From Flavobacteriales bacterium (GTDB lineage Bacteria; Bacteroidota; Bacteroidia; Flavobacteriales_F; PHOS-HE28), in NCBI GenBank assembly GCA_016718655.1, contig JADKCV010000015.1, positions 27,729 through 91,728 of the forward strand: a DNA stretch of 64,000 bases, given 5' to 3'. The notes under the pieces are model-generated. The model made no database searches, was not told the origin of the DNA, and saw only the letters and a list, made by a program, of their open reading frames with translations. Made by a program: the position numbers and the translations under genes. Each line of letters begins with the position of its first letter. Position 1 is the first letter of the stretch. Shown here one piece after another: positions 34,114-42,711 of the stretch.

Positions 34114-35325
34114 ATGAGCGAGGCGAAGGCAGGCACCGATGAGAAGGACATCCGGAGGAACTTTCGGATGCGCAAGGTGCTGCTTCCGGTACTGATCGGC
34201 ATGTTCGCTGCAGGCTGGTTATTGTGGCGTGATCTGCGCACGGAACGGTTTGAACTGGTCGGCCAAGGAACTGGCACCCACACTTGGGTGGATGTCAACC
34301 GCAACGGGCTCGTTGATCATGGTGACCCCACTGAGTTCGAGGTCGCTTCGGAAGGTCAGGGTGTGTACGGAAGGATGTCCGTACGGGAAACGTTGTTCCG
34401 GATCGAATGGACCTGGGCCAGTACGGGTTGGATACTGCTCGCATTGTTGGCCACGGCATTCCGCGACCTGGGATACATCTTCCGCATCCGGGTCCTATCA
34501 GATGGTCATCTGACGTGGCGTCAGGCCTTCAATGTCACCTTCCTATGGGAGTTCGCATCCGCGCTCACCCCATCCGTGGTGGGAGGTTCAGGGATCGCCA
34601 TGTTCATCATCGGGCGGGAAGGCATAGCGCTGGGACGTGCCACGGCCATCGTATTGGTCACGGCCTTGATGGACGAGCTTTTCTACGTGGTGATGGTGCC
34701 TGTGGTGTTCTTGCTGGTAGGTCTTCAGGACCTCTTCCCCGCAGAATTGGACCATACGTTCTGGGGACTTCCGATCAAGACCATCTTCGGCATCGGCTAT
34801 GGGTTCATCCTCCTCTTGGTGCTAGCCATATTCTACGGGGTCTTCTTCCGTCCCCGGGCATTCAAATTCGCCTTGCTCCGGGTGTTCAAGCTGCCCTTTC
34901 TGCGGCGTTGGCGACCCTTGGTCATCAAAGTGGGCGATGATATCGTGACCACCTCTGAGGAGCTACGAGGTAAGCCCAAGCGTTTCTGGGGAAAAGCCTT
35001 CGCGGCCACGTGTTTCTCTTGGGCGAATCGGTTCGTGGTGATCAATCTGATCGTGGCTGCGTTCTTCACTGTGAACGACCATTTGCTGCTTTATGCGCGA
35101 CAATTGATCATGTGGGTCATCCTGCTCATCAGTCCCACCCCGGGAGGAAGCGGCATCGCCGAGATCGCGTTCTCCGGCTTCTTCAAGGACCTGCTTCCGG
35201 CGGTGGGTTACATCGGCGCCATTGCTATCATTTGGCGGTTGCTCAGCTATTACCTGTACCTGTTCATCGGCACAGTGGTCCTCCCCCGTTGGTTGCGCCG
35301 GACCCGATGGAACGGGACCACGTGA
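34114..35325 (+). CDS. lysylphosphatidylglycerol synthase-like (UPF0104) membrane protein
   Basis: A 403-residue protein with about eight membrane segments and the flippase-like LPG_synthase_TM signature in FLWEFASALTPSVVGGSGIA and LLISPTPGGSGIAEIAF (both contain the conserved Pro-Ser/Gly-Gly-Ser-Gly motif). It lacks the C-terminal aminoacyl-transferase domain of MprF, so it should not itself lysylate lipid. The N-terminal part includes a periplasmic stretch (about 50-100, GTGTHTWVDVNRNGLVDHGD). ATG 34114 is chosen because the upstream frame overlaps the divergent EamA gene. Confidence 0.87.
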   Translation: MSEAKAGTDEKDIRRNFRMRKVLLPVLIGMFAAGWLLWRDLRTERFELVGQGTGTHTWVDVNRNGLVDHGDPTEFEVASEGQGVYGRMSVRETLFRIEWTWASTGWILLALLATAFRDLGYIFRIRVLSDGHLTWRQAFNVTFLWEFASALTPSVVGGSGIAMFIIGREGIALGRATAIVLVTALMDELFYVVMVPVVFLLVGLQDLFPAELDHTFWGLPIKTIFGIGYGFILLLVLAIFYGVFFRPRAFKFALLRVFKLPFLRRWRPLVIKVGDDIVTTSEELRGKPKRFWGKAFAATCFSWANRFVVINLIVAAFFTVNDHLLLYARQLIMWVILLISPTPGGSGIAEIAFSGFFKDLLPAVGYIGAIAIIWRLLSYYLYLFIGTVVLPRWLRRTRWNGTT

Positions 35326-35335
35326 ACACGCGACC

Positions 35336-35343
35336 TACCTTCG
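35336..35343 (+). promoter_or_regulatory. -7-like element TACCTTCG for the cystathionine enzyme gene
   Basis: TACCTTCG followed by CGCC, 20 bases before ATG 35364, in the short gap after the upstream stop at 35325. Same TACCTTCGCGCC core as at gdhA. Confidence 0.5.
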
Positions 35344-35363
35344 CGCCGATAATGTAGCAACGC

Positions 35364-36506
35364 ATGAAATTCGGAACGAAGGCCATCCACGCCGGTGTGG
35401 AACCCGACCCTACCACCGGGGCGATCATGACCCCCATCTACCAGACCAGCACCTATGTGCAGGCCGCACCTGGGGACCATAAGGGATATGAATACAGCCG
35501 TACGCACAATCCCACGCGTACAGCCTTACAGAACGCCCTCGCCGCATTGGAGAACGGATCCCATGGCCTGTGTTTCAGCAGTGGCATGGCCAGTATAGAC
35601 GCAGTGGTGAAGCTTTTGGGGCCCGGGGACGAGGTGATAAGCACGAATGACCTGTATGGAGGGACCTATCGGCTATTCACCAGGATATTCGAGGGTTTCG
35701 GGGTGAAGTTCCGTTTCGTGGACATGGGTGACCTCCGCAACGTCGAGGCTGCCATCACTCCGAAGACCAAGCTCATCTGGGCTGAGACGCCCACCAATCC
35801 GCTCTTGCGTATCATCGATATCGCGGGTCTTGGTGAGCTTGCCCGGAAACAAGGCTGCCTACTTGGGGTGGACAACACATTTGCGAGTCCCTACTTGCAG
35901 ACCCCTATCGACCTGGGTGCCGACATCGTGATGCACAGTGTGACCAAGTATCTGGGTGGTCACAGTGACGTGGTCATGGGCGCATTGGTGGTGAAGGACG
36001 CCGAACTGGCCGAACGACTTGCATTCATCCAGAACAGCAGTGGTGCGACACCTGGTCCCATGGACTGTTTTCTTGTGCTGCGCGGCCTGAAGACGCTGCA
36101 TCTACGCATGCAACGCCATTGTGAGAACGGTAAGGCCGTAGCGGAGTGGCTCCTTTCACACCCCAGTGTGGACCATGTCTATTGGCCCGGCTTCACCACC
36201 CATGCCAATCACGAGGTGGCTGCTCGTCAGATGCGTGGATACGGCGGAATGATCAGTTTCACCCTGAAGGGGGATACCATGGCTGACGCAACACGGGTGC
36301 TCAGCGGCACAAAGCTCTTTTCCTTGGCTGAAAGTCTGGGTGGTGTGGAATCCTTGCTCGGCCACCCCGCGAGTATGACGCACGCCAGCATTCCGCGTGA
36401 GGAGCGATTGCGCAACGGTCTTGCGGACACGCTGATCCGTCTCAGCGTGGGTCTGGAGGACGCGGAGGACCTGATCGCGGACCTGGATCAGGCCTTGAGG
36501 CCCTGA
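35364..36506 (+). CDS. cystathionine gamma-synthase / gamma-lyase (PLP-dependent)
   Basis: A 380-residue Cys/Met-metabolism PLP enzyme. It has KAIHAGVEPDPTTGAIMTPI, the YEYSRTHNPTR phosphate-site loop, FSSGMASIDA, WAETPTNPLLRI and HSVTKYLGGHSDVVMG, in which Lys195 forms the internal aldimine with PLP. The C-terminal SLGGVESLLGHPASMTHASI is the substrate-carboxylate region. The family includes both cystathionine gamma-synthase (methionine synthesis) and gamma-lyase (cysteine synthesis), and the sequence alone does not decide between them. No methionine-pathway neighbours are seen. Confidence 0.93.
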   Translation: MKFGTKAIHAGVEPDPTTGAIMTPIYQTSTYVQAAPGDHKGYEYSRTHNPTRTALQNALAALENGSHGLCFSSGMASIDAVVKLLGPGDEVISTNDLYGGTYRLFTRIFEGFGVKFRFVDMGDLRNVEAAITPKTKLIWAETPTNPLLRIIDIAGLGELARKQGCLLGVDNTFASPYLQTPIDLGADIVMHSVTKYLGGHSDVVMGALVVKDAELAERLAFIQNSSGATPGPMDCFLVLRGLKTLHLRMQRHCENGKAVAEWLLSHPSVDHVYWPGFTTHANHEVAARQMRGYGGMISFTLKGDTMADATRVLSGTKLFSLAESLGGVESLLGHPASMTHASIPREERLRNGLADTLIRLSVGLEDAEDLIADLDQALRP

Positions 36507-36570
36507 CCGGAACAAGCCAGCAATCCAAACATGGTGGTCGTGAGCCTCCTGCTTGGAGCCTGAACACAAC

Positions 36571-36578
36571 TACCTTGC
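36571..36578 (+). promoter_or_regulatory. -7-like element TACCTTGC for the first M43 peptidase
   Basis: TACCTTGC 16 bases before ATG 36595. A TTG at 36553-36555 gives a 15-base spacer, shorter than usual. Confidence 0.4.
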
Positions 36579-36594
36579 ACGTGTTCCATTTCCG

Positions 36595-38679
36595 ATGCGC
36601 TACTCCCTGCTCCTATCTAGCTTGTTCGTACCAGGACTTATCATCGCGCAAGCCAGCGCGATGGACCCTGCACAAGGATTCACCTGCCGAACTCACGATC
36701 ATGCGGAGATGGAACATTTCCGCACCTCCGATCCCCAAGGTTGGCAGGAAGCCGTCGAAGCGCGCATTGCATTGGATGAACGTGCCCGTCAACTCGGGTT
36801 GGAAGAGCTTCGTGGCGGAGGGGAGGGCTACATCATACCAGTGGTGTTCCACATCATCCACGACAATGGCCCCGAGAATATCAGTGACGCGCAGGTCCAT
36901 GACGCTATCCGAGTGATGAACGACGACTTCAACCGGATGAACCCCGATTGGGTAACCGTCCGTCCCGACTTTGTGGACCTCGTAGCCGATGTGGGCATCG
37001 AATTCCGGCTAGCACAACTGGACCCCCAAGGCAACTGCACGAACGGGATCACACGAACGGAATCGGACCTGACCTATGAGGGGGACCAAGCGATGACCCA
37101 GCTGATCCAATGGCCCCGGAACCGATACATGAACATCTGGGTTGGAGCATCTGCGAACGGTGCCGCCGGATACACCAACTATCCATGGGTGTTCAACAAT
37201 TCCCCACAGAACGACGGAATCGTCGTCAAGTACGACTACGTGGGTAGCATCGGGGCCGGATCCCCTGGCCGGTCGCGCACGCTCACCCATGAAGTGGGCC
37301 ACTGGCTGAACCTGAGGCACTGCTGGGGCAATAGCAATGACCCTGGATTGGAAGAGAATTGTTCCGAGGATGATGACGTGGAGGACACACCGCTCACCAT
37401 TGGATGGACAGCTTGCATCGTCAGCGGTTCTTCATGTGGATCTCCGTTGGATAATGTGGAGAACTACATGGAATACTCCTATTGTTCCAAGATGTTCACG
37501 ACTGGCCAAGCAACACGGATGTTGGCGGCACTGACATCCACGATCGCGCAACGGAATTCGCTCTGGCAGCCTGGGAACCTGGCAATGACCGGTGTGTTCG
37601 AAGAACCTCAACTCTGTAAGGTACAATTGCGAGCCTCCGACCGGGAGGTCTGCGCAGGCACCACGATCACTTTCGTTGATGAGAGCTACAGCAATGTCCA
37701 AGAGCGCACGTGGTCCTTTCCGGGGGGGGAGCCTGCTTCGAGCACCGAAGTAGCTCCTCTGGTCACCTACACCACTCCAGGGGTCTATCCGGTGTCGCTC
37801 ACTGTGAGTGATGGTGTCCTGGCGTTGAGTTACGAGGAGCCGTCATACATCGTTGTGGTACCTGACACGGGTGCTTCCTGGCCGCTTCAGGAATCATTCG
37901 AAGGGTTGAGTGAATTGGCACTTCCCGATTGGCGGGTGGAGGATGAGGACAACAATGGAACTTTCGAACTGACCAGCACTGCGGCCTTCTCCGGCTCCCG
38001 ATCCATACGATTGGGCAATGGTGCCGCTCAATCCGGCACTGTCGACGCGTTGATCTCGAGCACTTACAATGTTTCCGACCTGGGTTCAATGGTGATCGGG
38101 TTCCGTTACGCATTTGCTCGCCGACAGCCGTGGAACGATGATGTGCTTAGAATGTATGTCAGCACCACGTGCGGGGCCACCTGGTCTCCCAGAAAGACCT
38201 TGCGAGCCAGTCTGGATCTGGCCACGGCACCGGACCAAGGTGGGGTATTTGTTCCGGATACGGATGAATGGGGGATCGCAGAGGCCACGTCCTTCGGGCC
38301 CACCACCTTCGTCCCTGATCTTCGTATCAAGTTCGAGTTGACCAGCAATGGCGGCAATTACCTGTATTTGGACGATATCAACATCAACGGAGTGCCATTG
38401 AGCACCACGGTCGAAGAGGCCGTCGAAACGAATGGCATTCATCTAGCACCGAACCCGGCCAATGAGCGTTGCCTGTTGTACACAGGTCCCGGTCCGCTGG
38501 AGCCCGCTACCCTTACGCTGTACGATGCCGTTGGCAAGGCGCTGCATACCCGCACAGGGTACTTGGGTGGGAATGGTCGGGTGGAATTCGAATTGAACGA
38601 TCATGCCCCTGGCCTATACTGGGTGGTAGTGCACTCCACATCCGGAAGAAGCAGCCATCGATTGATCATTCAGCGCTAG
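36595..38679 (+). CDS. M43 (pappalysin-type) metallopeptidase with PKD and T9SS domains
   Basis: A 694-residue exported zinc peptidase. Signal peptide MRYSLLLSSLFVPGLIIAQ, then a propeptide (to about 85) and the M43 catalytic domain (about 85-340). The zinc motif is HEVGHWLNLRH (His232, Glu233, His236, His242), with the Met-turn near NVENYMEYSYCSKMF (about 286-300). A PKD domain (about 380-430: TWSFPGGEPASST, PGVYPVSLTVSDG) precedes a jelly-roll-like domain (about 440-600). The last 75 residues are a T9SS sorting domain (APNPANERCLLY, LTLYDAVGKAL, GLYWVVVHST, SHRLIIQR). Expected to be surface-attached or released. A close paralogue follows at 38920. Confidence 0.92.
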   Translation: MRYSLLLSSLFVPGLIIAQASAMDPAQGFTCRTHDHAEMEHFRTSDPQGWQEAVEARIALDERARQLGLEELRGGGEGYIIPVVFHIIHDNGPENISDAQVHDAIRVMNDDFNRMNPDWVTVRPDFVDLVADVGIEFRLAQLDPQGNCTNGITRTESDLTYEGDQAMTQLIQWPRNRYMNIWVGASANGAAGYTNYPWVFNNSPQNDGIVVKYDYVGSIGAGSPGRSRTLTHEVGHWLNLRHCWGNSNDPGLEENCSEDDDVEDTPLTIGWTACIVSGSSCGSPLDNVENYMEYSYCSKMFTTGQATRMLAALTSTIAQRNSLWQPGNLAMTGVFEEPQLCKVQLRASDREVCAGTTITFVDESYSNVQERTWSFPGGEPASSTEVAPLVTYTTPGVYPVSLTVSDGVLALSYEEPSYIVVVPDTGASWPLQESFEGLSELALPDWRVEDEDNNGTFELTSTAAFSGSRSIRLGNGAAQSGTVDALISSTYNVSDLGSMVIGFRYAFARRQPWNDDVLRMYVSTTCGATWSPRKTLRASLDLATAPDQGGVFVPDTDEWGIAEATSFGPTTFVPDLRIKFELTSNGGNYLYLDDININGVPLSTTVEEAVETNGIHLAPNPANERCLLYTGPGPLEPATLTLYDAVGKALHTRTGYLGGNGRVEFELNDHAPGLYWVVVHSTSGRSSHRLIIQR

Positions 38680-38894
38680 GCCGAGCATGCGGTAGGCAAC
38701 TCAGCCTTCCAAGTATCGACACGCTGCAATTCGTTATTCATCGTGAAAGACGGGAGATCCGTCGAAGTTCCTAAAGAACTTGCCCGTTGATCGATCAGCC
38801 GGACACATCAAAGGGAAGCGCAACTTCATCAACTTGGACCAAGGAACGGTACCGGTTGGCCAGGCTGTGAACCTACTGAGGGGGCGACACGTTG

Positions 38895-38902
38895 TAAGTT
38901 TG
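38895..38902 (+). promoter_or_regulatory. -7 promoter element TAAGTTTG for the second M43 peptidase
   Basis: Perfect TAnnTTTG 17 bases before ATG 38920, inside the 240-base gap between the two paralogues. The second copy therefore has its own promoter rather than being a simple operon partner. Confidence 0.55.
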
Positions 38903-38919
38903 TGATCGGAACACCCCTC

Positions 38920-41013
38920 ATGAACCATTCGACCCTCTCGTTCGCGCAGATCCTGCTGGGCAGCGCGCTCTTGGCCACTGCCCTTCCCGTCACCGCCCAA
39001 TTCGATGTGGACCACCCATGTGGTGCCAATGAGTTGCACCGTCTGTTGGGCGAACGTGCATCCGACCCTGCTTTGCTTGCTCGGATCGAGGCTGACGATG
39101 CCGCTTTGGAGGCATTCACACGGGCATTTGAACAAGATCACGAACGGGGAGGAGGCAGTACCTACATCATCCCGGTGGTGTTCCACATCATCCATAACAA
39201 TGGACCGGAGAACATCCAGGATGCGCAGATCCTGGATGCCGTTCGTATCCTGAACGAGGACTTCAACAAGGAGAACGCGGATTGGGATAACGTGGTTCCT
39301 GCGTTCCTGGATATCGTTGGGGACGTTAACATCGAGTTCCGACTGGCCCAGAAGGACCCTAACGGCAATTGCACCAAGGGCATTACGCGCACCGTATCCA
39401 CATTGACCAACGCTGGTGACCAGTCCATGAAGGACCTGATCCAATGGCCACGCAACCGTTACCTGAACGTTTGGGTGGCGGCTTCTGCGGACGGGGCGGC
39501 AGGCTACACCTTCCGACCGAATGCCGTGAATCTCTTTCCGGAGGGTGACGGGATCGTCATTCAACATACCTACACGGGAAGCATCAATACCAGCACCGCT
39601 GGTCGTTCAAGGGCACTTACTCATGAAGTGGGCCACTGGTTGAACTTGGCCCATACATGGGGCAACAGCAATGAGCCCGGTCTGGCTTCCAATTGCAATG
39701 AGGACGATAGCGTCTCGGATACCCCCAACACCATCGGATGGACAAGTTGCACCCTGAATGGAACCACCTGTGGTTCCTTGGACAATGTGGAGAATTTCAT
39801 GGAGTACTCCTATTGTTCGAAAATGTTCACCGCGGGACAGTCCACCCGGATGATCGCCGCATTGAACTCGAATACGGCGCAACGCAGCCAACTCTGGCAG
39901 GCCTCGAACCTGACGTTCACGGGAGTTGCGAGCGAGCCCCAGTTGTGTGCCGCACAGTTCAGCAGTAATACACGCACCATCTGTGCCGGCAGCAGTGTCG
40001 ATTTCATCGACGAGAGTTTCAACTCGGTAAGCACCAGGAACTGGTCCTTCCCAGGCGGGGAGCCAGCCACCAGTGCCGAACTTGAAGCATCGGTGACCTA
40101 TGCAGTTCCCGGGGTCTATCCAGTGACCCTCACCGTGTCGGATGGGGTCAACACATTGGTGAATGAGACCGTGAACTACATCACCGTGTTGTCGGATCCA
40201 GGTGCCGAAGCACCGGATACCGAGGACTTCGAAGCACTCGGTTCGGTGCCGGGTGGCCAGTGGGCCGTGGCCAACATCAACGCCGACAATACCTTCACCA
40301 TCACCGATTTGGCTTCGGTATCCGGCACGCGCAGTGCACGGATCGTGAATTCCTCATCCATGGCAGGACGTTTGGACGAGCTGATCTCCGGCACCTACGA
40401 CATGAGCGATGCTTCGCAGATCGTGATCACCTTCAAGTATGCCTTCGCCCGTCGGGTCACGGCGAATGATGATCGCTTGCGCCTTCTGGTATCCAACAAT
40501 TGTGGACAGACATGGTCCGTACGCAAGCAGCTCAGGGGAACGATCGATCTGGCAACGGCCCCCAACACCTCTGGCAGTTTCGTACCCACGGCTGCTCAAT
40601 GGAGCGAAGCGCAGTCGAGCGCTATGAGCTCGATCTATCACGTAAGTGATTTCCGGTTCAAGTTCGAGTTCGAGAGCGATGGAGGGAACAATGTCTACAT
40701 CGATGACATCAATTTGAACGGCTACCCCACCACCATCGGGGAGGTAAGCACGATCGGGGGTGCCGGCCTCAGTGTTCAGCCGAACCCCGCTTCCGGTCAG
40801 GCCTTGGTAGCATTCCAATTGGAACGTTCCGAGCGCATCGCGTTGGACCTGCTGGACGTGACAGGTCGTGTGGTACGCATGATCGAACGAACCGAATTGG
40901 CACCGGGGACACATTCGAATGCCTTGGATGTGAACGACTTGCTTCCAGGGGTGTATTTCGTTCGACTGCAAGGTGAAGCAAGGCAAGAGGTGGTGCGTCT
41001 GGTCGTGCAGTGA
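38920..41013 (+). CDS. second M43 (pappalysin-type) metallopeptidase with PKD and T9SS domains
   Basis: A 697-residue tandem paralogue of the gene at 36595, collinear throughout. The signal peptide (MNHSTLSFAQILLGSALLAT...) ends in VTAQ. The zinc motif is HEVGHWLNLAH (His235, Glu236, His239, His245), again with YSYCSKMF in the Met-turn. The PKD (NWSFPGGEPATS) and jelly-roll-like (IVITFKYAFARRVTANDD) domains follow. The T9SS tail (QPNPASGQALVA, LDLLDVTGRVVRMI, LLPGVYFVRLQG, VVRLVVQ) is intact. Strong identity in the catalytic domain with weaker conservation in signal, linker and tail suggests duplication followed by divergence. Both copies look functional. Confidence 0.92.
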   Translation: MNHSTLSFAQILLGSALLATALPVTAQFDVDHPCGANELHRLLGERASDPALLARIEADDAALEAFTRAFEQDHERGGGSTYIIPVVFHIIHNNGPENIQDAQILDAVRILNEDFNKENADWDNVVPAFLDIVGDVNIEFRLAQKDPNGNCTKGITRTVSTLTNAGDQSMKDLIQWPRNRYLNVWVAASADGAAGYTFRPNAVNLFPEGDGIVIQHTYTGSINTSTAGRSRALTHEVGHWLNLAHTWGNSNEPGLASNCNEDDSVSDTPNTIGWTSCTLNGTTCGSLDNVENFMEYSYCSKMFTAGQSTRMIAALNSNTAQRSQLWQASNLTFTGVASEPQLCAAQFSSNTRTICAGSSVDFIDESFNSVSTRNWSFPGGEPATSAELEASVTYAVPGVYPVTLTVSDGVNTLVNETVNYITVLSDPGAEAPDTEDFEALGSVPGGQWAVANINADNTFTITDLASVSGTRSARIVNSSSMAGRLDELISGTYDMSDASQIVITFKYAFARRVTANDDRLRLLVSNNCGQTWSVRKQLRGTIDLATAPNTSGSFVPTAAQWSEAQSSAMSSIYHVSDFRFKFEFESDGGNNVYIDDINLNGYPTTIGEVSTIGGAGLSVQPNPASGQALVAFQLERSERIALDLLDVTGRVVRMIERTELAPGTHSNALDVNDLLPGVYFVRLQGEARQEVVRLVVQ

Positions 41014-41033
41014 ATCCGTTGATGTCCAACTTG

Positions 41034-41059
41034 GAAGGGGTCCTTGCGAGGACCCCTTC
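41034..41059 (+). terminator. intrinsic terminator after the M43 pair
   Basis: Perfect 10-bp stem GAAGGGGTCC (41034-41043) with GGACCCCTTC (41050-41059) around loop TTGCGA, 20 bases after the stop at 41013. Confidence 0.75.
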
Positions 41060-41261
41060 TCGCATGCAGTGATCGTTGTGTGACGAGGCGTTGAGATATC
41101 CTTCCTTCAAAACCTTCAAGGAGTGGTCCTGGGGAACCCTGTATGAACCCAACGACCTGATACAGGCCGGAATTCGTTCCTCGCCGGGGCATTGAACAGT
41201 TCCAGTTGTGGGGACCAGACCGCCCCGAGGAAAGGTGCCTCTAGGCTGGTAAGGGGCTGGA
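41060..41261. other. intergenic stretch with no recognised gene
   Basis: Between the terminator of the M43 gene and the hairpin of the convergent secreted-protein gene I find no open frame with a credible start or protein-like composition, and no repeat or RNA fold that I recognise. Confidence 0.5.
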
Positions 41262-41297
41262 ATGGAGCGGTCCCGACCAATGCCGGTACCGCTCCAT
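41262..41297 (-). terminator. terminator-like hairpin after the 146-aa secreted protein gene
   Basis: ATGGAGCGGT (41262-41271) pairs perfectly with ACCGCTCCAT (41288-41297). On the minus strand it lies 20 bases after the stop at 41317. There is no long U-run, so confidence is moderate. Confidence 0.55.
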
Positions 41298-41316
41298 GAA
41301 GGAATGCTGCACTGGG

Positions 41317-41757
41317 CTATTCCATGAATCCGACCATGATCGCCACGCATCCCACATGGACCATCTCGTTCTTTCCTTGCGTGGGGACCCATACCACGAG
41401 TTTCATCTGCATGGTGGTGGCCACCTTCAGGTCGAAATTCGGTTTGGGTTCATCCGCTAAACTTTCGAATACGATCTTGTTGTTGCTGTCCACCAGTTTC
41501 CAATTGACCTCGCCAAGGATCGGGTGGGCGCAGACCATCACCCGGTAATCCTGACCACTGTAGAACGTCAGGTTGACCTCGGCCTCCTCACCTGGGGCCA
41601 ATTGGGCGGAATTGAAGGTCTCATTGAACTTGTATGGCGCCAGACCGGGAACGCACTTGTTCTTGGCGAAGCTTCGGCATTGGGCCTGTGCATTGCCTGC
41701 CAGCAAAAGGAACGCGCCGACCATGGACGCTTGGATGAACGTGTTGCGAGTGAGCAT
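41317..41757 (-). CDS. exported protein of unknown function, paired with a lipoprotein
   Basis: A 146-residue protein with signal peptide TFIQASMVGAFLLLAGNAQA and a mature beta-rich domain. It has four to five Cys residues (CRSFAKNKCVPGLAP near the start, VMVCAHPI, VGCVAIMVGFME at the end) and the strand patterns NLTFYSGQDYRVMV and ATTMQMKLVVWVPTQGK. The start ATG 41757 is seven bases after the stop of the lipoprotein gene at 41765, so the pair is cotranscribed. No family recognised; a small periplasmic or surface sandwich domain is likely. Confidence 0.78.
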   Translation of the reverse strand: MLTRNTFIQASMVGAFLLLAGNAQAQCRSFAKNKCVPGLAPYKFNETFNSAQLAPGEEAEVNLTFYSGQDYRVMVCAHPILGEVNWKLVDSNNKIVFESLADEPKPNFDLKVATTMQMKLVVWVPTQGKNEMVHVGCVAIMVGFME

Positions 41758-41764
41758 GGCAGGG

Positions 41765-42652
41765 TCAGTTGATATAGGAATTCCGAACAGCAGCCGCCTT
41801 CTCCCGTATCGCCGCCAGTTGTTCGTCATTGATGGAGGAAGGTTTGGAATCACCACCGATCAAGGCAACACCATTCTCCTGGGTCACCGTGGTGGAACCT
41901 CCACCTACCGGGACATCAGCAAAGAGGGTCTCCAATGCCTTCAGGTCGGCCATTACAGTGCTGAGGGCAGGATCATCGAGCTCATAACTGCTGATCAAGG
42001 CGATGAGATCGACCAGGGAAAGTTTCTGTTCGGCGATGCGCTGCCGGAGCTCGGGAGAATCGTTGGTCAATGAAACCTGCGTGGCTATGTACAAACCTTC
42101 CATCCACCCTCCTGCGATCATCAAGGCGCTGATGTTGTCGCGGCCATTCTCCTTCAGATACGCATCCACGTTCCAATAGGTCTCACTGATCACATCAAGA
42201 AGTGCGTCCCGATCGCCCATGTTCTTCTCCATGAGCTCAAGCGTGCTGTCGTTGAACGCACTGATAACACCGAGTCGATCGGCCAGTTTCTTGGAGCACG
42301 AGGTGTAGAACATGCTTTCCTGTGTATGGTTGAACACACTGGCATAGCTAAGGTCGGCACCATACACACCCAGGTTGAGCGCCTGTTCACTGGCCGTCGT
42401 GTAGGTATCGACCTTCTTCACATCGTTCAGGATCTTGCTGTTGTACGTAGCACCTGCTTTTTGGAGCAACGCAGCCGTCTCCATGGGTGAAGGGATACTG
42501 TAGAAGATGTTACGTGTCCGCTTGAGGCGATCGGCCTGCAGGACGCTATCCTCCGTATTCACCACGTTCAGTTCGTCGGTCGGCTGTGTTCCGCTTCCGC
42601 ATGCGGAAAGCAAGGCCACGGCGATCAGCAAGTGCCAGGAAAAGGTGCGCAT
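41765..42652 (-). CDS. lipoprotein of unknown function, alpha-helical
   Basis: A 295-residue lipoprotein (MRTFSWHLLIAVALLSACG, lipobox LSAC). The mature part is largely helical, with FYSIPSPMETAALLQKAGATYN, AEQKLSLVDLIALISSYEL and a long C-terminal helix (INDEQLAAIREKAAAVRNSY). It is the upstream gene of the pair with the small secreted protein. I do not recognise the family. The helical pattern with repeated Leu/Ala positions suggests a helical-bundle surface or periplasmic protein. Confidence 0.78.
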   Translation of the reverse strand: MRTFSWHLLIAVALLSACGSGTQPTDELNVVNTEDSVLQADRLKRTRNIFYSIPSPMETAALLQKAGATYNSKILNDVKKVDTYTTASEQALNLGVYGADLSYASVFNHTQESMFYTSCSKKLADRLGVISAFNDSTLELMEKNMGDRDALLDVISETYWNVDAYLKENGRDNISALMIAGGWMEGLYIATQVSLTNDSPELRQRIAEQKLSLVDLIALISSYELDDPALSTVMADLKALETLFADVPVGGGSTTVTQENGVALIGGDSKPSSINDEQLAAIREKAAAVRNSYIN

Positions 42653-42711
42653 CGTGTTGGGTCGGTTGGGAGGAGAGTACCGTGTAAAGGTCCACGCCAG
42701 CGAGGCTTCGC

